Shown piece after piece: positions 55,291 to 64,000 of a stretch of 64,000 nt of DNA; the stretch's first letter is position 1; every line of letters begins with the position of its first letter. The DNA is from Natronorubrum bangense (GTDB lineage Archaea; Halobacteriota; Halobacteria; Halobacteriales; Natrialbaceae). Where the stretch lies: the NCBI RefSeq assembly GCF_004799645.1, contig NZ_CP031305.1, positions 2,108,001 through 2,172,000 on the forward strand, in the 5' to 3' direction. The notes under the pieces were generated by a model that saw only the letters and a list, made by a program, of their open reading frames with translations, was not told where the DNA came from and did no database searches. Made by a program: the position numbers and the translations under genes.

Positions 55291-55514
55291 TACTGCTGGC
55301 CGTCCTGTGTCCCAGCGAAATCACACCACAGGGTCGCGGTTGTGCCGGAACTGACAGACCACCGGCCGTTTGAGACGACGCCGTGACCGATGGCTTTTTG
55401 CATTAACTCTCCAACGAACTGGTACTGCGGATAAACGCTCGAGAACTCTATCACAGTTTCGTTACGCATGCCACATTCGGTATGCTTTTGAGCGATCCCC
55501 CCAAACTCACTGGT

Positions 55515-56222
55515 ATGCCAGTGTCAGCTGAGTCCGCTGTTGGGCACGACGAACTCGCCGTGCTCAAACTGCTCGCACTCGAGGGCGGACTCGAGGGCGA
55601 CGTCAAGATCTCCTGTTCTCACCTCGCAGATCGTCTCGATGCATCGAACCAGACCGCTTCACGACGCCTCCAACGGCTCGAGAGTGCGACACTGCTCGAG
55701 CGCGATACGGTCAGCGACGGCCAGTGGGTGGCGATCACCGACGACGGCGAACGAGCGCTCCACGCCGAGTACGAGGACTACCGTCGCATTTTCGAGACGG
55801 AGTCGGAGATCGAACTCGATGGCACGATCACCAGCGGTATGGGAGAGGGACGGCACTACATCTCACTACCGGGGTACAAACGCCAGTTCGAGCAGCGACT
55901 CGGCTACGAGCCGTTTCCCGGCACGCTGAACGTCGACCTGCGCGACGACAGCGTCCGTCGACGAAGCGCCATCAGCGCACTCGAGCCAGTGCCGATCGAC
56001 GGCTGGGAAGACGAGGAACGAACGTACGGGCCGGCAGTCTGTTACCCGGCGACGATCGAGACAGTCGACGGTGACCGTTACGAGACTGCCCATATTATTG
56101 CTCCCGAGCGGACCCACCACGATGAGGACCAACTCGAGGTCATCGCGCCGGACAAACTCCGCACGCAACTCGAACTCGAGGACGATGATCACGTCGTCGT
56201 CTACGTGGGTGATCGCCAATGA
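55515..56222 (+). CDS. ribK: CTP-dependent riboflavin kinase with N-terminal HTH
   Basis: The protein has 235 aa from the ATG at 55515 ([20 protein letters not shown]). Residues 1-~90 are a winged helix ([23 protein letters not shown]). Residues ~100-235 are the archaeal riboflavin kinase domain ([51 protein letters not shown]). The enzyme makes FMN using CTP. The fused helix may regulate riboflavin genes. It overlaps ribB by four bases (ATGA at 56219), so both are co-made. Confidence 0.93.
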   Translation: MPVSAESAVGHDELAVLKLLALEGGLEGDVKISCSHLADRLDASNQTASRRLQRLESATLLERDTVSDGQWVAITDDGERALHAEYEDYRRIFETESEIELDGTITSGMGEGRHYISLPGYKRQFEQRLGYEPFPGTLNVDLRDDSVRRRSAISALEPVPIDGWEDEERTYGPAVCYPATIETVDGDRYETAHIIAPERTHHDEDQLEVIAPDKLRTQLELEDDDHVVVYVGDRQ

Positions 56223-56923
56223 CTGGCCACCATGCCGGTCCGCGGTCGAACGCAAACGCAGACAGCGCCACCACGGCGACAGACACGATCGAGACGGCCC
56301 TCGAGGCGCTACAGGCGGGTGAACCCGTGCTCGTCCACGATGCGGCCGACCGGGAGGGAGAGACGGATCTGATCTATCACGCTGACGCCGTCACGCCCGA
56401 TGCGGTTGCCCGACTGCGAAACGACGCAGGTGGACTGGTCTGTGTTGCACTCGGCCACGAGGTCGCCGAGGCGTTCGAGCTCCCGTTCTACAGCGAGGCG
56501 ATCGATCATCCCGCAACGGGTGACCACGAACTCGGCTACGACGAGCGCTCGTCGTTCTCGCTGACGGTCAATCACCGCGACACGTACACCGGGATCACGG
56601 ACGTCGATCGGTCGACGACGATTCAGGCACTCGGGAAAGCTGCGGCCCACCCTTCAAAAACGGTGTTCGCCGAGGAGTTTCGCGTCCCCGGCCACGTCCA
56701 CCTGCTGAAAGCCGCCCCCGACCTTCTCGCACAGCGAGAGGGACACACCGAACTCGGGGTGGCACTCGCCGACGCCGCCGACCTCTCGTCTGCCGTCGTC
56801 GTCTGTGAGATGTTAGACGACGAAACCGGTGAGGCACTGACGCCTGCAGACGCCCGCGGCTACGCCGCCCGCCACGAGTTCCCGTATCTTGAGGGGCGAG
56901 ACATCCTCGAGCGACTGCAGTAG
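56219..56923 (+). CDS. ribB: 3,4-dihydroxy-2-butanone 4-phosphate synthase
   Basis: The protein has 234 aa. Characteristic elements are [20 protein letters not shown] with the metal/acid residues, [20 protein letters not shown] and [20 protein letters not shown]. It converts ribulose-5-phosphate to the four-carbon precursor of riboflavin. It overlaps ribK, so flavin precursor synthesis and FMN formation are coupled. The first ~25 residues are low in complexity. Confidence 0.95.
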   Translation: MTGHHAGPRSNANADSATTATDTIETALEALQAGEPVLVHDAADREGETDLIYHADAVTPDAVARLRNDAGGLVCVALGHEVAEAFELPFYSEAIDHPATGDHELGYDERSSFSLTVNHRDTYTGITDVDRSTTIQALGKAAAHPSKTVFAEEFRVPGHVHLLKAAPDLLAQREGHTELGVALADAADLSSAVVVCEMLDDETGEALTPADARGYAARHEFPYLEGRDILERLQ

Positions 56924-57011
56924 CCGCCGTCAGACGGTCTGCTGTCCGTCAGTTCCGGCGCGACCACGACCGTTCTGTGGTTGTGCCGGTCAACCGGTAC
57001 AGCAGACCGTA

Positions 57012-57392
57012 TCAGTCGCCGTTCGAGTCCGACAAGACGGCACCGGAGTCGGTGTCGCCCTCTGCGTTTTGTCCTGAGAACGGCCCGCTGCGATAGACCG
57101 CATACAGGATGAGCACGGCAATCGTGAAGTCGACGCCGTGTTCGACGAGATGATGGACTGTCATCGGCACGACGCCGAAAACGGTCCCGAGACCGACGAG
57201 CGATCGCCCGACGAGCAGTCCGAGAACGATCGTGATCAGCAGATATCGAGTCGATCGCCGTCGCAAATAGGCCACGATCCCACAGCAAAAGAGGATCGTC
57301 GTCCCGATAACGGCGAGGATAATGATGCCGAGGAGCACTGGGGCCAGTTGTGGGTCCAGCCACGCGATCTCGAAGGGGCTCGTGTGATCCAT
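57012..57392 (-). CDS. Four-helix membrane protein, partner of winged-helix gene
   Basis: The protein has 126 aa with four membrane helices (APVLLGIIILAVIGTTILFC; RYLLITIVLGLLVGRSLVGL; FGVVPMTVHHLVEHGVDFTI; AVLILYAVYR). It is divergent from the winged-helix regulator at 57629, an arrangement common in haloarchaea. The His-His pair inside a helix (TVHHLVEHG) could bind metal or haem. Function unknown. Confidence 0.75.
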   Translation of the reverse strand: MDHTSPFEIAWLDPQLAPVLLGIIILAVIGTTILFCCGIVAYLRRRSTRYLLITIVLGLLVGRSLVGLGTVFGVVPMTVHHLVEHGVDFTIAVLILYAVYRSGPFSGQNAEGDTDSGAVLSDSNGD

Positions 57393-57628
57393 CTCCGCTA
57401 CCGTCTTTCGGAGCGAGAGTTACCTATGTGCTTCGGTCGATCGGTCCGGAACCGTCGTGGCTGGGCGGGGCTGACGGCATCTCTCTCCTGATACTCAATG
57501 CGGGTCATATGACCCGTTCTCACTCGTCGGGAACGATCAGAACCCGTTATGGGGCCAGCATTATTAGCGACAACTATCAGCGGGCTCCCGATCATAGGGG
57601 CATAAACACGGATCAACAATCGATTCCC

Positions 57629-58156
57629 ATGAGCGATACTCGACAACAAATCAGGGCGCACGTCCAGGCGAACGCTGGTATCCACTTCAACGAACTCGTC
57701 CGGTCCTCGGAGTTCGCACCGGGACAGATTCAGTATCACATCCGTCGGCTGATCGACGCTGACGACCTCGTTCGCGAGGAACGTTATGGCCAGACCCACT
57801 ACTACACACCACAGTACGACGAGTGGGAACGGGGTGCACTGGCGCTGTTCCGTCGCGAAACGGCTCGAGAGATCGTCGTCTACCTGATCGAGCACGACCC
57901 GAGCCGACCCGCCGCAGTCGCGGATGAACTCGGGATCGCCCGAAGCACACTCGAGTATCACCTCGATCATCTGGTCGAGTGTGAGATCGTAAATAAACGC
58001 TACGACGAGCGCAACAGAGTCACGCTCTCGCTTGCCGACCCCGAACGGACCGCGCCGTTGCTCTCGGAGGTCACCCCAACGGTGCCCGACCGGCTGGTCG
58101 ATCGGTTCACCCGACTCGTCGATGGACTCCTCGAGAGCGGCCACGACGCACGATAA
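57629..58156 (+). CDS. Winged-helix transcriptional regulator, two HTH domains
   Basis: The protein has 175 aa from the ATG at 57629. The first HTH (HFNELVRSSEFAPGQIQYHI) and the second (RPAAVADELGIARSTLEYHL, then DHLVECEIVN) are both typical of haloarchaeal ArsR-like proteins. The open frame upstream is not protein-like. It is divergent from the membrane protein at 57012-57392 and may control it. The target sequence is unknown. Confidence 0.88.
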   Translation: MSDTRQQIRAHVQANAGIHFNELVRSSEFAPGQIQYHIRRLIDADDLVREERYGQTHYYTPQYDEWERGALALFRRETAREIVVYLIEHDPSRPAAVADELGIARSTLEYHLDHLVECEIVNKRYDERNRVTLSLADPERTAPLLSEVTPTVPDRLVDRFTRLVDGLLESGHDAR

Positions 58157-58297
58157 CTGTACTCGAGTGGCTCGTGACGGACGAACCGTTTTGATTCGAG
58201 AGACTGATAAGCTGTCTTGGAAACACGTTCCTCGAGAGCGATCTCCGTTCGTCAATCGAACCAGAATCAAGATGGGAAAGGCATAATTATTGCCGGT

Positions 58298-59509
58298 ATG
58301 GACCAACCCGTCAAACGACGGCGTGTTGTACAGGCAATAACTGGTGGAATCGCGGTCAGTCTGGCGGGTTGTCTCGGTGACGACGATGACGACGGTGGCG
58401 ATACCACCGACCGGAACGGTGACAGCGGCGATGGCAGCGAGGGACTCGCCTACGCGTTCGCGCCGAACACGATCTCGATTATCGATCCGGCTGAGGGGGC
58501 GGTCGTCGACGAGATCACCGATGGGATCGACGACAACGACTGGGGCGATCCGCAGATCACGGCAGATTACAGCGAGATCTACGTGATCGAAGGCTCGCTC
58601 GATCAGGTGCTCGCGATCGACACCGAGTCCCGCGAGGTCGTCGCGGAAGTCGATATTGGCCCCGATGCAACCCACATGTACCATCCAAACGACGACGAGA
58701 TCTGGGCCCACTCCGACGGGGAAGGGGCGTTTTATGTCATTGAGACGAGTTCACACGAGGTCACCGAGATCGTTGATTCGGGCCTCGAGGGAGAGGGCCA
58801 CGGCAAACTGCTCTACCACGACGACCTCGGCTCGACGGGCTATGCGACGAACGTCAACGATCCGGGCGCGCCAGTCATCGATCTGGACAGCTACGAGCGA
58901 TCGGACTTCCTCGAGTTCGGCGACGACGGCGGCACACACTACAAAGCCTACAGCCCACAGACCGGACTCGCCTACTTCGAGTACGGCGACGAGACCGTCG
59001 TCGTCGACACCGACACCAACGAGATTGTCGACGAACTCGCGTTCGCGGGCGGCATGTATCTCACGCCCGACGAGGAACTGCTCGGTGTGCTCGACGGCGA
59101 TGAGATTCGCTTTCTCGATGCGACGAGCGACGACAGTACGGAACTCGACTCAGTCACGGTTGAGGGCGGTCCCGACGCGCTGCGGTACTACGACGACGGC
59201 GACACGATGTATGGCTTCACTGCCAACACGATGAACGACGAGGCGGCAGCCATCGACCTCGACTCGTTCGATGTCGTCGACACGCTCGCCGTCGGCGACA
59301 TCGAACGACCCGAGGACGCCCATCACCTCCACCGAACCGGCGTTGCTGGCGACGAGTACTTCCTCACCCCCGCCGACGCCGACGGGTTCGTCGCCGTCGT
59401 CGATATGTCCACGCAGGAAGTGGTCGACCACGTCGACGTCGAGGACGGTGTCGATACGATCCAGTACGTCGGTGACTCGGGCACTGGCTACACCGGCACC
59501 ATCCGATAA
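58298..59509 (+). CDS. Beta-propeller lipoprotein, AztD-like
   Basis: The protein has 403 aa from the ATG at 58298. The N-terminus (MDQPVKRRRVVQAITGGIAV) and lipobox LAGC at about residue 24 suggest a Tat-exported lipoprotein. A Gly/Asp-rich linker follows. The rest is a YVTN-type seven-blade propeller with many His residues (THMYHP; GEGHGK; GTHYKAY; DAHHLHR). It resembles zinc/copper metallochaperones of the AztD type. The CopC-CopD gene starts three bases after its stop, so they form an operon. Metal binding is inferred. Confidence 0.8.
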   Translation: MDQPVKRRRVVQAITGGIAVSLAGCLGDDDDDGGDTTDRNGDSGDGSEGLAYAFAPNTISIIDPAEGAVVDEITDGIDDNDWGDPQITADYSEIYVIEGSLDQVLAIDTESREVVAEVDIGPDATHMYHPNDDEIWAHSDGEGAFYVIETSSHEVTEIVDSGLEGEGHGKLLYHDDLGSTGYATNVNDPGAPVIDLDSYERSDFLEFGDDGGTHYKAYSPQTGLAYFEYGDETVVVDTDTNEIVDELAFAGGMYLTPDEELLGVLDGDEIRFLDATSDDSTELDSVTVEGGPDALRYYDDGDTMYGFTANTMNDEAAAIDLDSFDVVDTLAVGDIERPEDAHHLHRTGVAGDEYFLTPADADGFVAVVDMSTQEVVDHVDVEDGVDTIQYVGDSGTGYTGTIR

Positions 59510-59512
59510 CCG

Positions 59513-61516
59513 ATGCATTCGACCGAATCGTCCGATCGTCGTCGTCCATTTCGGATCGTGACTGTGGCCGCCGTGGTCCTCATCGCCATCGTGCTGGCTG
59601 CAAGCGTCGCAACGCCCGTTGTCGCCCACGCCTATCTGAGCGACGCCGATCCGGCAAACGGCGAGCAGGTCGAAACGCTCCCTGAAGACGTCACGCTCTT
59701 TTTCTCGGGTGATGGCGTTCAGGTCGCCGATGTCACCGTCACCGGACCCGATGGCGAAGACGTCAGCGGCGACGCGACGATCGATCCGGACGACACGCAG
59801 ATCGTTCGGACGCCCCTCGAGGCCCCAACTGAGAGCGACGACGTTGACGGGATGTACACCGTCGAGTGGGAGGTGTTCGCCGACGACGGCCATACGACAT
59901 CCGGCACGTTCTTCTTCAGCGTCGGCGACGGCCCGCTTGATCGTGACGCCGTCCTCGAGGCCTACGACGACGAAGACGACGCGGACGAGTCGGTTCCGCC
60001 GGTCGAAACCGCCGCGAAGGGGCTGTTGCTGGTCGCTCTCGTCGCCCTCATCGGCGGGCCGTTGACGGCTGCGATTGCGGTCTACCCGGCTGCCGGTCGC
60101 GTCGGTGCGTCGGCACAGTCGGTCGATCGGCGTCTCACGCGGCTGCTCGCCGGGGCGGGTGTCCTGCTGCTCGGGTCGGTGGTCGCGCTCGGTCTCGTTC
60201 AGGCGCGATCAGTCGGGCCGCTCGTTCCCGGAACGCTCCTCGAGTTTGCTGGGTTGCCCCTTGGCCAAGCATGGCTGGGACAGCTCGCGTTCGCCGCCGC
60301 GGTCGTGGCCGTCCTCGGGGCAGCCGTCGCTGGCTCGTTCTCGCGTCGTGGCTGGCTCGCCGGGACGGTCGTCGGCGCAGTCGGCGTTGCCGGGACTGTA
60401 AGCTGGACGAGCCACTCGGCGACAGCGATCGGCCGCCTGCAGGGGTTCGCCGTCGATCTGGCACACATTGCCGGGGCGGGCCTGTGGGTCGGCGGCCTCG
60501 TCGTTCTCGCACTCGTCGTGCCGCCGCTGCTTCGCGATACGCTCCCCGCTGATCGCACGGCCCTCGTCGTCGACACGATCCGTCGCTATTCGGTGCTCGC
60601 CCTCGCCGGCGTGACACTCGCCGGTGCGACCGGACTCATCCTTGCGGCGTGGCACGTCCCGACGCTCGAGGCCCTCGGCGAGACCGTCTACGGCACTGCC
60701 CTCTCCGCGAAAACGCTGTTGGTCCTGCTGGCGCTCGGACTGGGTGGGTTCACCCGGTTCATCCTCCTTCGCCGCCTCGAGTCCCCCACGGATGCCGGTC
60801 GAACCGGATTCGGTGGCCGACTGTTCGGGAGCAGTTCCGAGTCTGGGGTCCGCGAGGACGGCGGCCAGCCGGGACGGGAGACGATCACCACGTTCAGGCG
60901 CGCAATCATCCTCGAGGTCGGCGTTCTCGTCGTCGTGCTCTTGCTTTCGGGACTGTTGACCTCGGCACCGACGGCAGCCGTCGCCGGGGACGACACGCTT
61001 GGTTCGGCGACGATCGAACGGGAGGGGGATGTCGATCTCGCGCTGACGGTGACCCCCGTCGAAGGCGACGACGGAGACGACCGATTCCTCGTTGGGGCAG
61101 GTGAGCCGGTCGTCTTCGAGCTCGCGTTCCTCGACGATCACGGAGAGTCGGTCGCCTCCGACCGCACTGTCAGGCTCTCGGCAGCTGGCCCGGACGACAC
61201 GTTCGATGTCGACCTCGAGGAAACCGACGACGGGACCTACGCGACCGTCCAGACGCTTCCAGCCGACGGCGACTGGGAGCTTCGCGTCACTGGCTCGCCC
61301 GATGGCGAGTTCGTCAGCGAGTGGTTCGACGCCCACGCGAGTCCGGCGTCGGATGCACACGAGCACGATCACGACGAACACGATCACGACGGCGGGCCGG
61401 ACGAATCGCCATCGCCGTTCGTCACGCTTCTCCAGTTTGGCGCCGTCGTTGTCGGCGTCGTCGGTACCGTCGCCGTCGCACTCGAGGCGACACGGGATCG
61501 CGACCGTAGCGAGTAG
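59513..61516 (+). CDS. CopC-CopD fusion copper protein
   Basis: The protein has 667 aa. A signal sequence (residues ~14-38) is followed by a CopC domain starting AHAYLSDADPANGEQVETLP, with the N-terminal His as copper ligand, and DGMYTVEWEVFADDGHTTSG. Next come eight CopD-like membrane helices (residues ~165-490). A C-terminal extracellular Ig-like domain follows, then a His-rich segment (DAHEHDHDEHDHDGG) and one last membrane helix. It should take copper up or move it across the membrane. It is co-transcribed with the beta-propeller lipoprotein. Confidence 0.9.
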   Translation: MHSTESSDRRRPFRIVTVAAVVLIAIVLAASVATPVVAHAYLSDADPANGEQVETLPEDVTLFFSGDGVQVADVTVTGPDGEDVSGDATIDPDDTQIVRTPLEAPTESDDVDGMYTVEWEVFADDGHTTSGTFFFSVGDGPLDRDAVLEAYDDEDDADESVPPVETAAKGLLLVALVALIGGPLTAAIAVYPAAGRVGASAQSVDRRLTRLLAGAGVLLLGSVVALGLVQARSVGPLVPGTLLEFAGLPLGQAWLGQLAFAAAVVAVLGAAVAGSFSRRGWLAGTVVGAVGVAGTVSWTSHSATAIGRLQGFAVDLAHIAGAGLWVGGLVVLALVVPPLLRDTLPADRTALVVDTIRRYSVLALAGVTLAGATGLILAAWHVPTLEALGETVYGTALSAKTLLVLLALGLGGFTRFILLRRLESPTDAGRTGFGGRLFGSSSESGVREDGGQPGRETITTFRRAIILEVGVLVVVLLLSGLLTSAPTAAVAGDDTLGSATIEREGDVDLALTVTPVEGDDGDDRFLVGAGEPVVFELAFLDDHGESVASDRTVRLSAAGPDDTFDVDLEETDDGTYATVQTLPADGDWELRVTGSPDGEFVSEWFDAHASPASDAHEHDHDEHDHDGGPDESPSPFVTLLQFGAVVVGVVGTVAVALEATRDRDRSE

Positions 61517-61640
61517 CGCATCGATTTGATCGAGGGCGGTCTACGGGGATGTGTCCGTGACGGCGATCGCCCGTGCCAAACACCGGTCTCGTCCCGCAAA
61601 TCACGAATACTTACTACAGTGGGTTTCCTCACAGTCGAGC

Positions 61641-62570
61641 ATGGGATTTGACGAGATGGATGTCGACACGATCTGGATGGACGGCGAGTTCGTCGACTGG
61701 GACGAGGCGCAGGTCCACGTGCTCACACACGGCCTTCATTACGGCACCGGCGTCTTCGAGGGTGCACGCTGTTATGACACCGAAGAAGGGCCGGCGATCT
61801 TCCGCTGGGAAGAACACTTAGAGCGGCTGTTCCAGTCTGCAAAGCCCTATGAGATGGAGATCGATCACACCAAGGAGGAACTCACCGAGGCGACGAAAAC
61901 ACTCATTCAGCGTCAGGAGCTCCCCTCCTGTTACATTCGACCGATCGCCTTCTACGGCTACAACTCGCTCGGCGTCAGCCCGAAAGACTGCCCGACCCGC
62001 ACCGCCGTCGCTGTGTGGCCGTGGGGAGCCTACCTCGGCGAAGAAGCACTCGAGGACGGAATCGACGTGATGATTTCCTCGTGGCGCAAACATGCCTCGA
62101 GCCAGATTCCGACGAACGCGAAGACGACGGGCCTGTACGTCAACAGCATGCTCGCTGGCGAGGAAGCCCGACGGAACGGCTACGCCGAAGCAATCGTGTT
62201 GAACAAGGAGGGCAACGTCGCAGAAGGCCCCGGTGAGAATATCTTCCTGGTTCGTGACGACGAGATTTACACGCCCGGCCTCTCGGAGTCGATTCTCGAC
62301 GGCATCACCCGCGACAGCGTGATCAAGATCGCCGAGGATCTCGGCTACACCGTCCACGACGATGTCTCGATCTCCCGTGGCGAACTCAACACGGCCGACG
62401 AGCTGTTCTTCACCGGCTCTGCGGCCGAAGTGACCCCCATCCGGAAAGTCGACAACGTCACCATCGGCAACGGCTCCCGTGGTCCCGTCACCGAGGACAT
62501 CCAGTCGCGGTTCTTCGATATCGTCGAGCGCAAAACGGACGCATACGACGAGTGGTTCGAGTACGTCTAA
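61641..62570 (+). CDS. ilvE: Branched-chain amino acid aminotransferase
   Basis: The protein has 309 aa from the ATG at 61641. Fold-type IV motifs include HVLTHGLHYGTGVFEGARCY, the PLP lysine in TNAKTTGLYVNSMLAG, EAIVLNKEGNVAEGPGENIF and ELFFTGSAAEVTPI. It exchanges amino groups between Leu/Ile/Val and 2-oxoglutarate. No linked ilv genes are seen. Its start is the first family-like Met, and the frame is open upstream. Confidence 0.95.
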   Translation: MGFDEMDVDTIWMDGEFVDWDEAQVHVLTHGLHYGTGVFEGARCYDTEEGPAIFRWEEHLERLFQSAKPYEMEIDHTKEELTEATKTLIQRQELPSCYIRPIAFYGYNSLGVSPKDCPTRTAVAVWPWGAYLGEEALEDGIDVMISSWRKHASSQIPTNAKTTGLYVNSMLAGEEARRNGYAEAIVLNKEGNVAEGPGENIFLVRDDEIYTPGLSESILDGITRDSVIKIAEDLGYTVHDDVSISRGELNTADELFFTGSAAEVTPIRKVDNVTIGNGSRGPVTEDIQSRFFDIVERKTDAYDEWFEYV

Positions 62571-62690
62571 GCTGACGGTCGAGCGCAGTCGACGGAACCG
62601 CTCGACGGCCGAGAGCGCGGCCCTCGAGCCCGTTTCTCGAGAGGGGGCCGATTCGTAGCGTTTTTGCCGGTTGTCGGGAAACGGAGCGGT

Positions 62691-63398
62691 ATGACTACCG
62701 CTTGCCCCTGGGACGACTGGAACCACATTCTCAAAATCGATCCCGACAAGGAGCTTCCCGAGGGCGTCACCTACGGCGACCTCTGTGCGACCGGCACCGA
62801 CGCGATCGAGGTCGGCGGCACCATGGGCATCACCGAGGAAAACATGGAAGCCGTCGTCGAGGCCTGTGCCGAACACGACGTGCCGCTCTATCAGGAGCCG
62901 TCGAATCCCGAGGTCGTCATCGATAACCGGGCGCTCGAGGGCTATCTCATTCCGACCGTCTTCAACGCCGGGTCGCCGTTCTGGATCACGGGCGCACACA
63001 AAGAGTGGGTCCGACTCGATGGCGACATGGACTGGGATCGAACGTGGACGGAGGCGTACATCGTGATGAATCCTGAGGCGGACGTCGCGACGTACACCGA
63101 AGCTGACTGTGATCTCGACGCCGAGGACGTCGCTGCCTACGCAGAGGTCGCCGAACGGATGTTCGGCCAAGAGATCGTCTACCTCGAGTACTCCGGCATG
63201 CTGGGCGACGAAGCCATCGTCCAGGCCGCAAGCGAGGCGACCGAGGAGTCGACGCTGTTCTACGGCGGCGGCATCCACGACTACGACTCAGCCGCGAAGA
63301 TGGCCACACACGCGGACGTCATCGTCGTCGGCGACCTCGCCCACGACGAAGGTGTCGAGGCCGTCCGCGAGACGGTCGAGGCGGCACGCGACGCCTGA
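62691..63398 (+). CDS. Phosphoglycerol geranylgeranyltransferase (GGGP synthase)
   Basis: The protein has 235 aa. The TIM-barrel signatures are [66 protein letters not shown] and [20 protein letters not shown]. The enzyme joins glycerol-1-phosphate to geranylgeranyl diphosphate, the first step to archaeal lipids. carS, which acts later in the pathway, lies about 35 kb away in this window. No defect is visible. Confidence 0.95.
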   Translation: MTTACPWDDWNHILKIDPDKELPEGVTYGDLCATGTDAIEVGGTMGITEENMEAVVEACAEHDVPLYQEPSNPEVVIDNRALEGYLIPTVFNAGSPFWITGAHKEWVRLDGDMDWDRTWTEAYIVMNPEADVATYTEADCDLDAEDVAAYAEVAERMFGQEIVYLEYSGMLGDEAIVQAASEATEESTLFYGGGIHDYDSAAKMATHADVIVVGDLAHDEGVEAVRETVEAARDA

Positions 63399-63452
63399 GA
63401 CGGGCACACGCGATCGCCGGCTGTTTATCTCTCTTTTCGAAGCAGACCTGTT

Positions 63453-64000
63453 TCACGCCTCGAGGACGTCACGAAGCCGTGGCAACACAGTCGTCACGTC
63501 CTCACGGTAGACGATATCAGCAGCCGAGTCGACCGGTGTCGACTCGAGGTTGATGATCCCCACAGTCGTCTCTGGCGACGCGGCGAGTCGGGGCAGCGAC
63601 GCGGCGGGTTCGACCACCAGCGAGGAGCCAATCGCGAGGAAGACGTCGCTCTCGCGGGCGAGTGCTCGAGCGCGCTGGATGACCGCCCCCGGAAGCTGTT
63701 CGCCGAAGAGGACGACATCGGGTTTGTAGACGCCGCCACAGTCACAGGTCGGTGGAAGGTCGCCGTCGGCAGCGCGTTCGAAAACCGGATCGCCGTCGAT
63801 ACGACGCCCGCAGTCGGTACAGCGCACGCGTCGAGCGTTGCCGTGCAGTTCGAGCAGTGTCGTCTCACTCGAGTCGCTCGCAACCGAGTCGGCGGCATCC
63901 GCATGAAGACCGTCCGTGTTCTGGGTCAGAATCGCCTCGAGGTGTCCGTCCGTTCCCATCGCAGCCAGCGCCTCGTGGGCTGCGTTGGGTTCGAACTCGC
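63453..64000 (-). CDS. Sir2-type NAD-dependent deacylase, 5' end beyond window
   Basis: The frame continues past the right edge, so the N-terminal NAD-binding part is missing. The visible 182 residues contain the sirtuin signature LTQNTDGLHADA, the catalytic His in LELHGNARRVRCTDCG, zinc cysteines (CTDC, CDCG) and the NAD segment IGSSLVVEPAASLP. It removes acyl groups from protein lysines using NAD; Alba is a known archaeal target in other species. The stop is at 63453. Confidence 0.93.
   Translation of the reverse strand, partial: EFEPNAAHEALAAMGTDGHLEAILTQNTDGLHADAADSVASDSSETTLLELHGNARRVRCTDCGRRIDGDPVFERAADGDLPPTCDCGGVYKPDVVLFGEQLPGAVIQRARALARESDVFLAIGSSLVVEPAASLPRLAASPETTVGIINLESTPVDSAADIVYREDVTTVLPRLRDVLEA

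Noticed and set aside
57398..58711. Minus-strand 437-codon frame
   Set aside because: It covers the winged-helix gene and the start of the lipoprotein gene, both well supported on the plus strand.
61818..63278. Minus-strand 486-codon frame
   Set aside because: It is antisense to ilvE and GGGP synthase, both of which have clear motifs.
1..64000. tRNA genes, CRISPR arrays, transposases and integrases
   Set aside because: I looked for clover-leaf ends, repeat-spacer arrays and DDE or tyrosine recombinase motifs and saw none; a tRNA scan would settle the first.

Overview
The window is chromosomal DNA from a haloarchaeon, probably of the Natrialbales type. The support is high GC with heavy Asp/Glu codon use, acidic proteins, many start codons 25-35 bases behind an archaeal TATA box (leaderless genes), and archaeal marker genes: LSm, L37e, CarS and GGGP synthase for archaeal lipids, AglB/AglF, CTP-type riboflavin kinase and Taw1. 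I saw no rRNA, tRNA, CRISPR array or insertion sequence.

Layout. 1-9.4 kb: an asparagine-synthase-like gene running off the left edge, small membrane proteins (one fused to a winged helix), an HExxH zincin, an LSm-L37e operon, a threonine-synthase-like gene lacking the PLP lysine, and a DUF502 protein. 9.4-27.4 kb: a catabolic island with a proline dehydrogenase remnant, two class III aminotransferases, RidA, two AbgA-type M20 amidohydrolases, a BCCT osmolyte carrier, a glutaredoxin, threonine dehydratase, a D-2-hydroxyacid dehydrogenase, a 1063-aa FAD/Fe-S hydroxyacid oxidase, glutamate dehydrogenase and an M24 hydrolase closely resembling ectoine hydrolase (DoeA/EutD). Several of its promoters share a TACACA-N5-TGTGTA palindrome or its right half.

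27.5-42.7 kb: carS, then an N-glycosylation (agl) cluster: aglF, a flippase, an AglQ-like protein, three GT2 glycosyltransferases, aglB and a DUF368 lipid-phosphate carrier candidate. A SWIM-domain gene, an RNA-ligase-like gene and an AT-rich ParB-like gene with a decayed homologue interrupt it. 42.8-51.4 kb: an Orc1/Cdc6-like protein with a damaged P-loop, then the glycerol locus, glpABC leftward and glpK plus a GlpX-type membrane protein rightward from one intergenic region.

51.5-64 kb: housekeeping and accessory genes: HAD phosphatase, Taw1, a 57-aa DUF1059 protein, a DICT-domain protein, ribK-ribB, a divergent membrane-protein/winged-helix pair, a beta-propeller lipoprotein followed by a CopC-CopD fusion, ilvE, GGGP synthase and a Sir2 deacylase running off the right edge.

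The genes in 9.9-27.4 kb could take up a compatible solute such as ectoine (BCCT), open and deacylate it (M24, M20), transaminate the product (class III enzymes), remove reactive enamines (RidA), recycle glutamate nitrogen (Gdh) and oxidise the carbon skeleton. That pathway is inference. The hydrolase family match and the shared palindrome are visible in the sequence.
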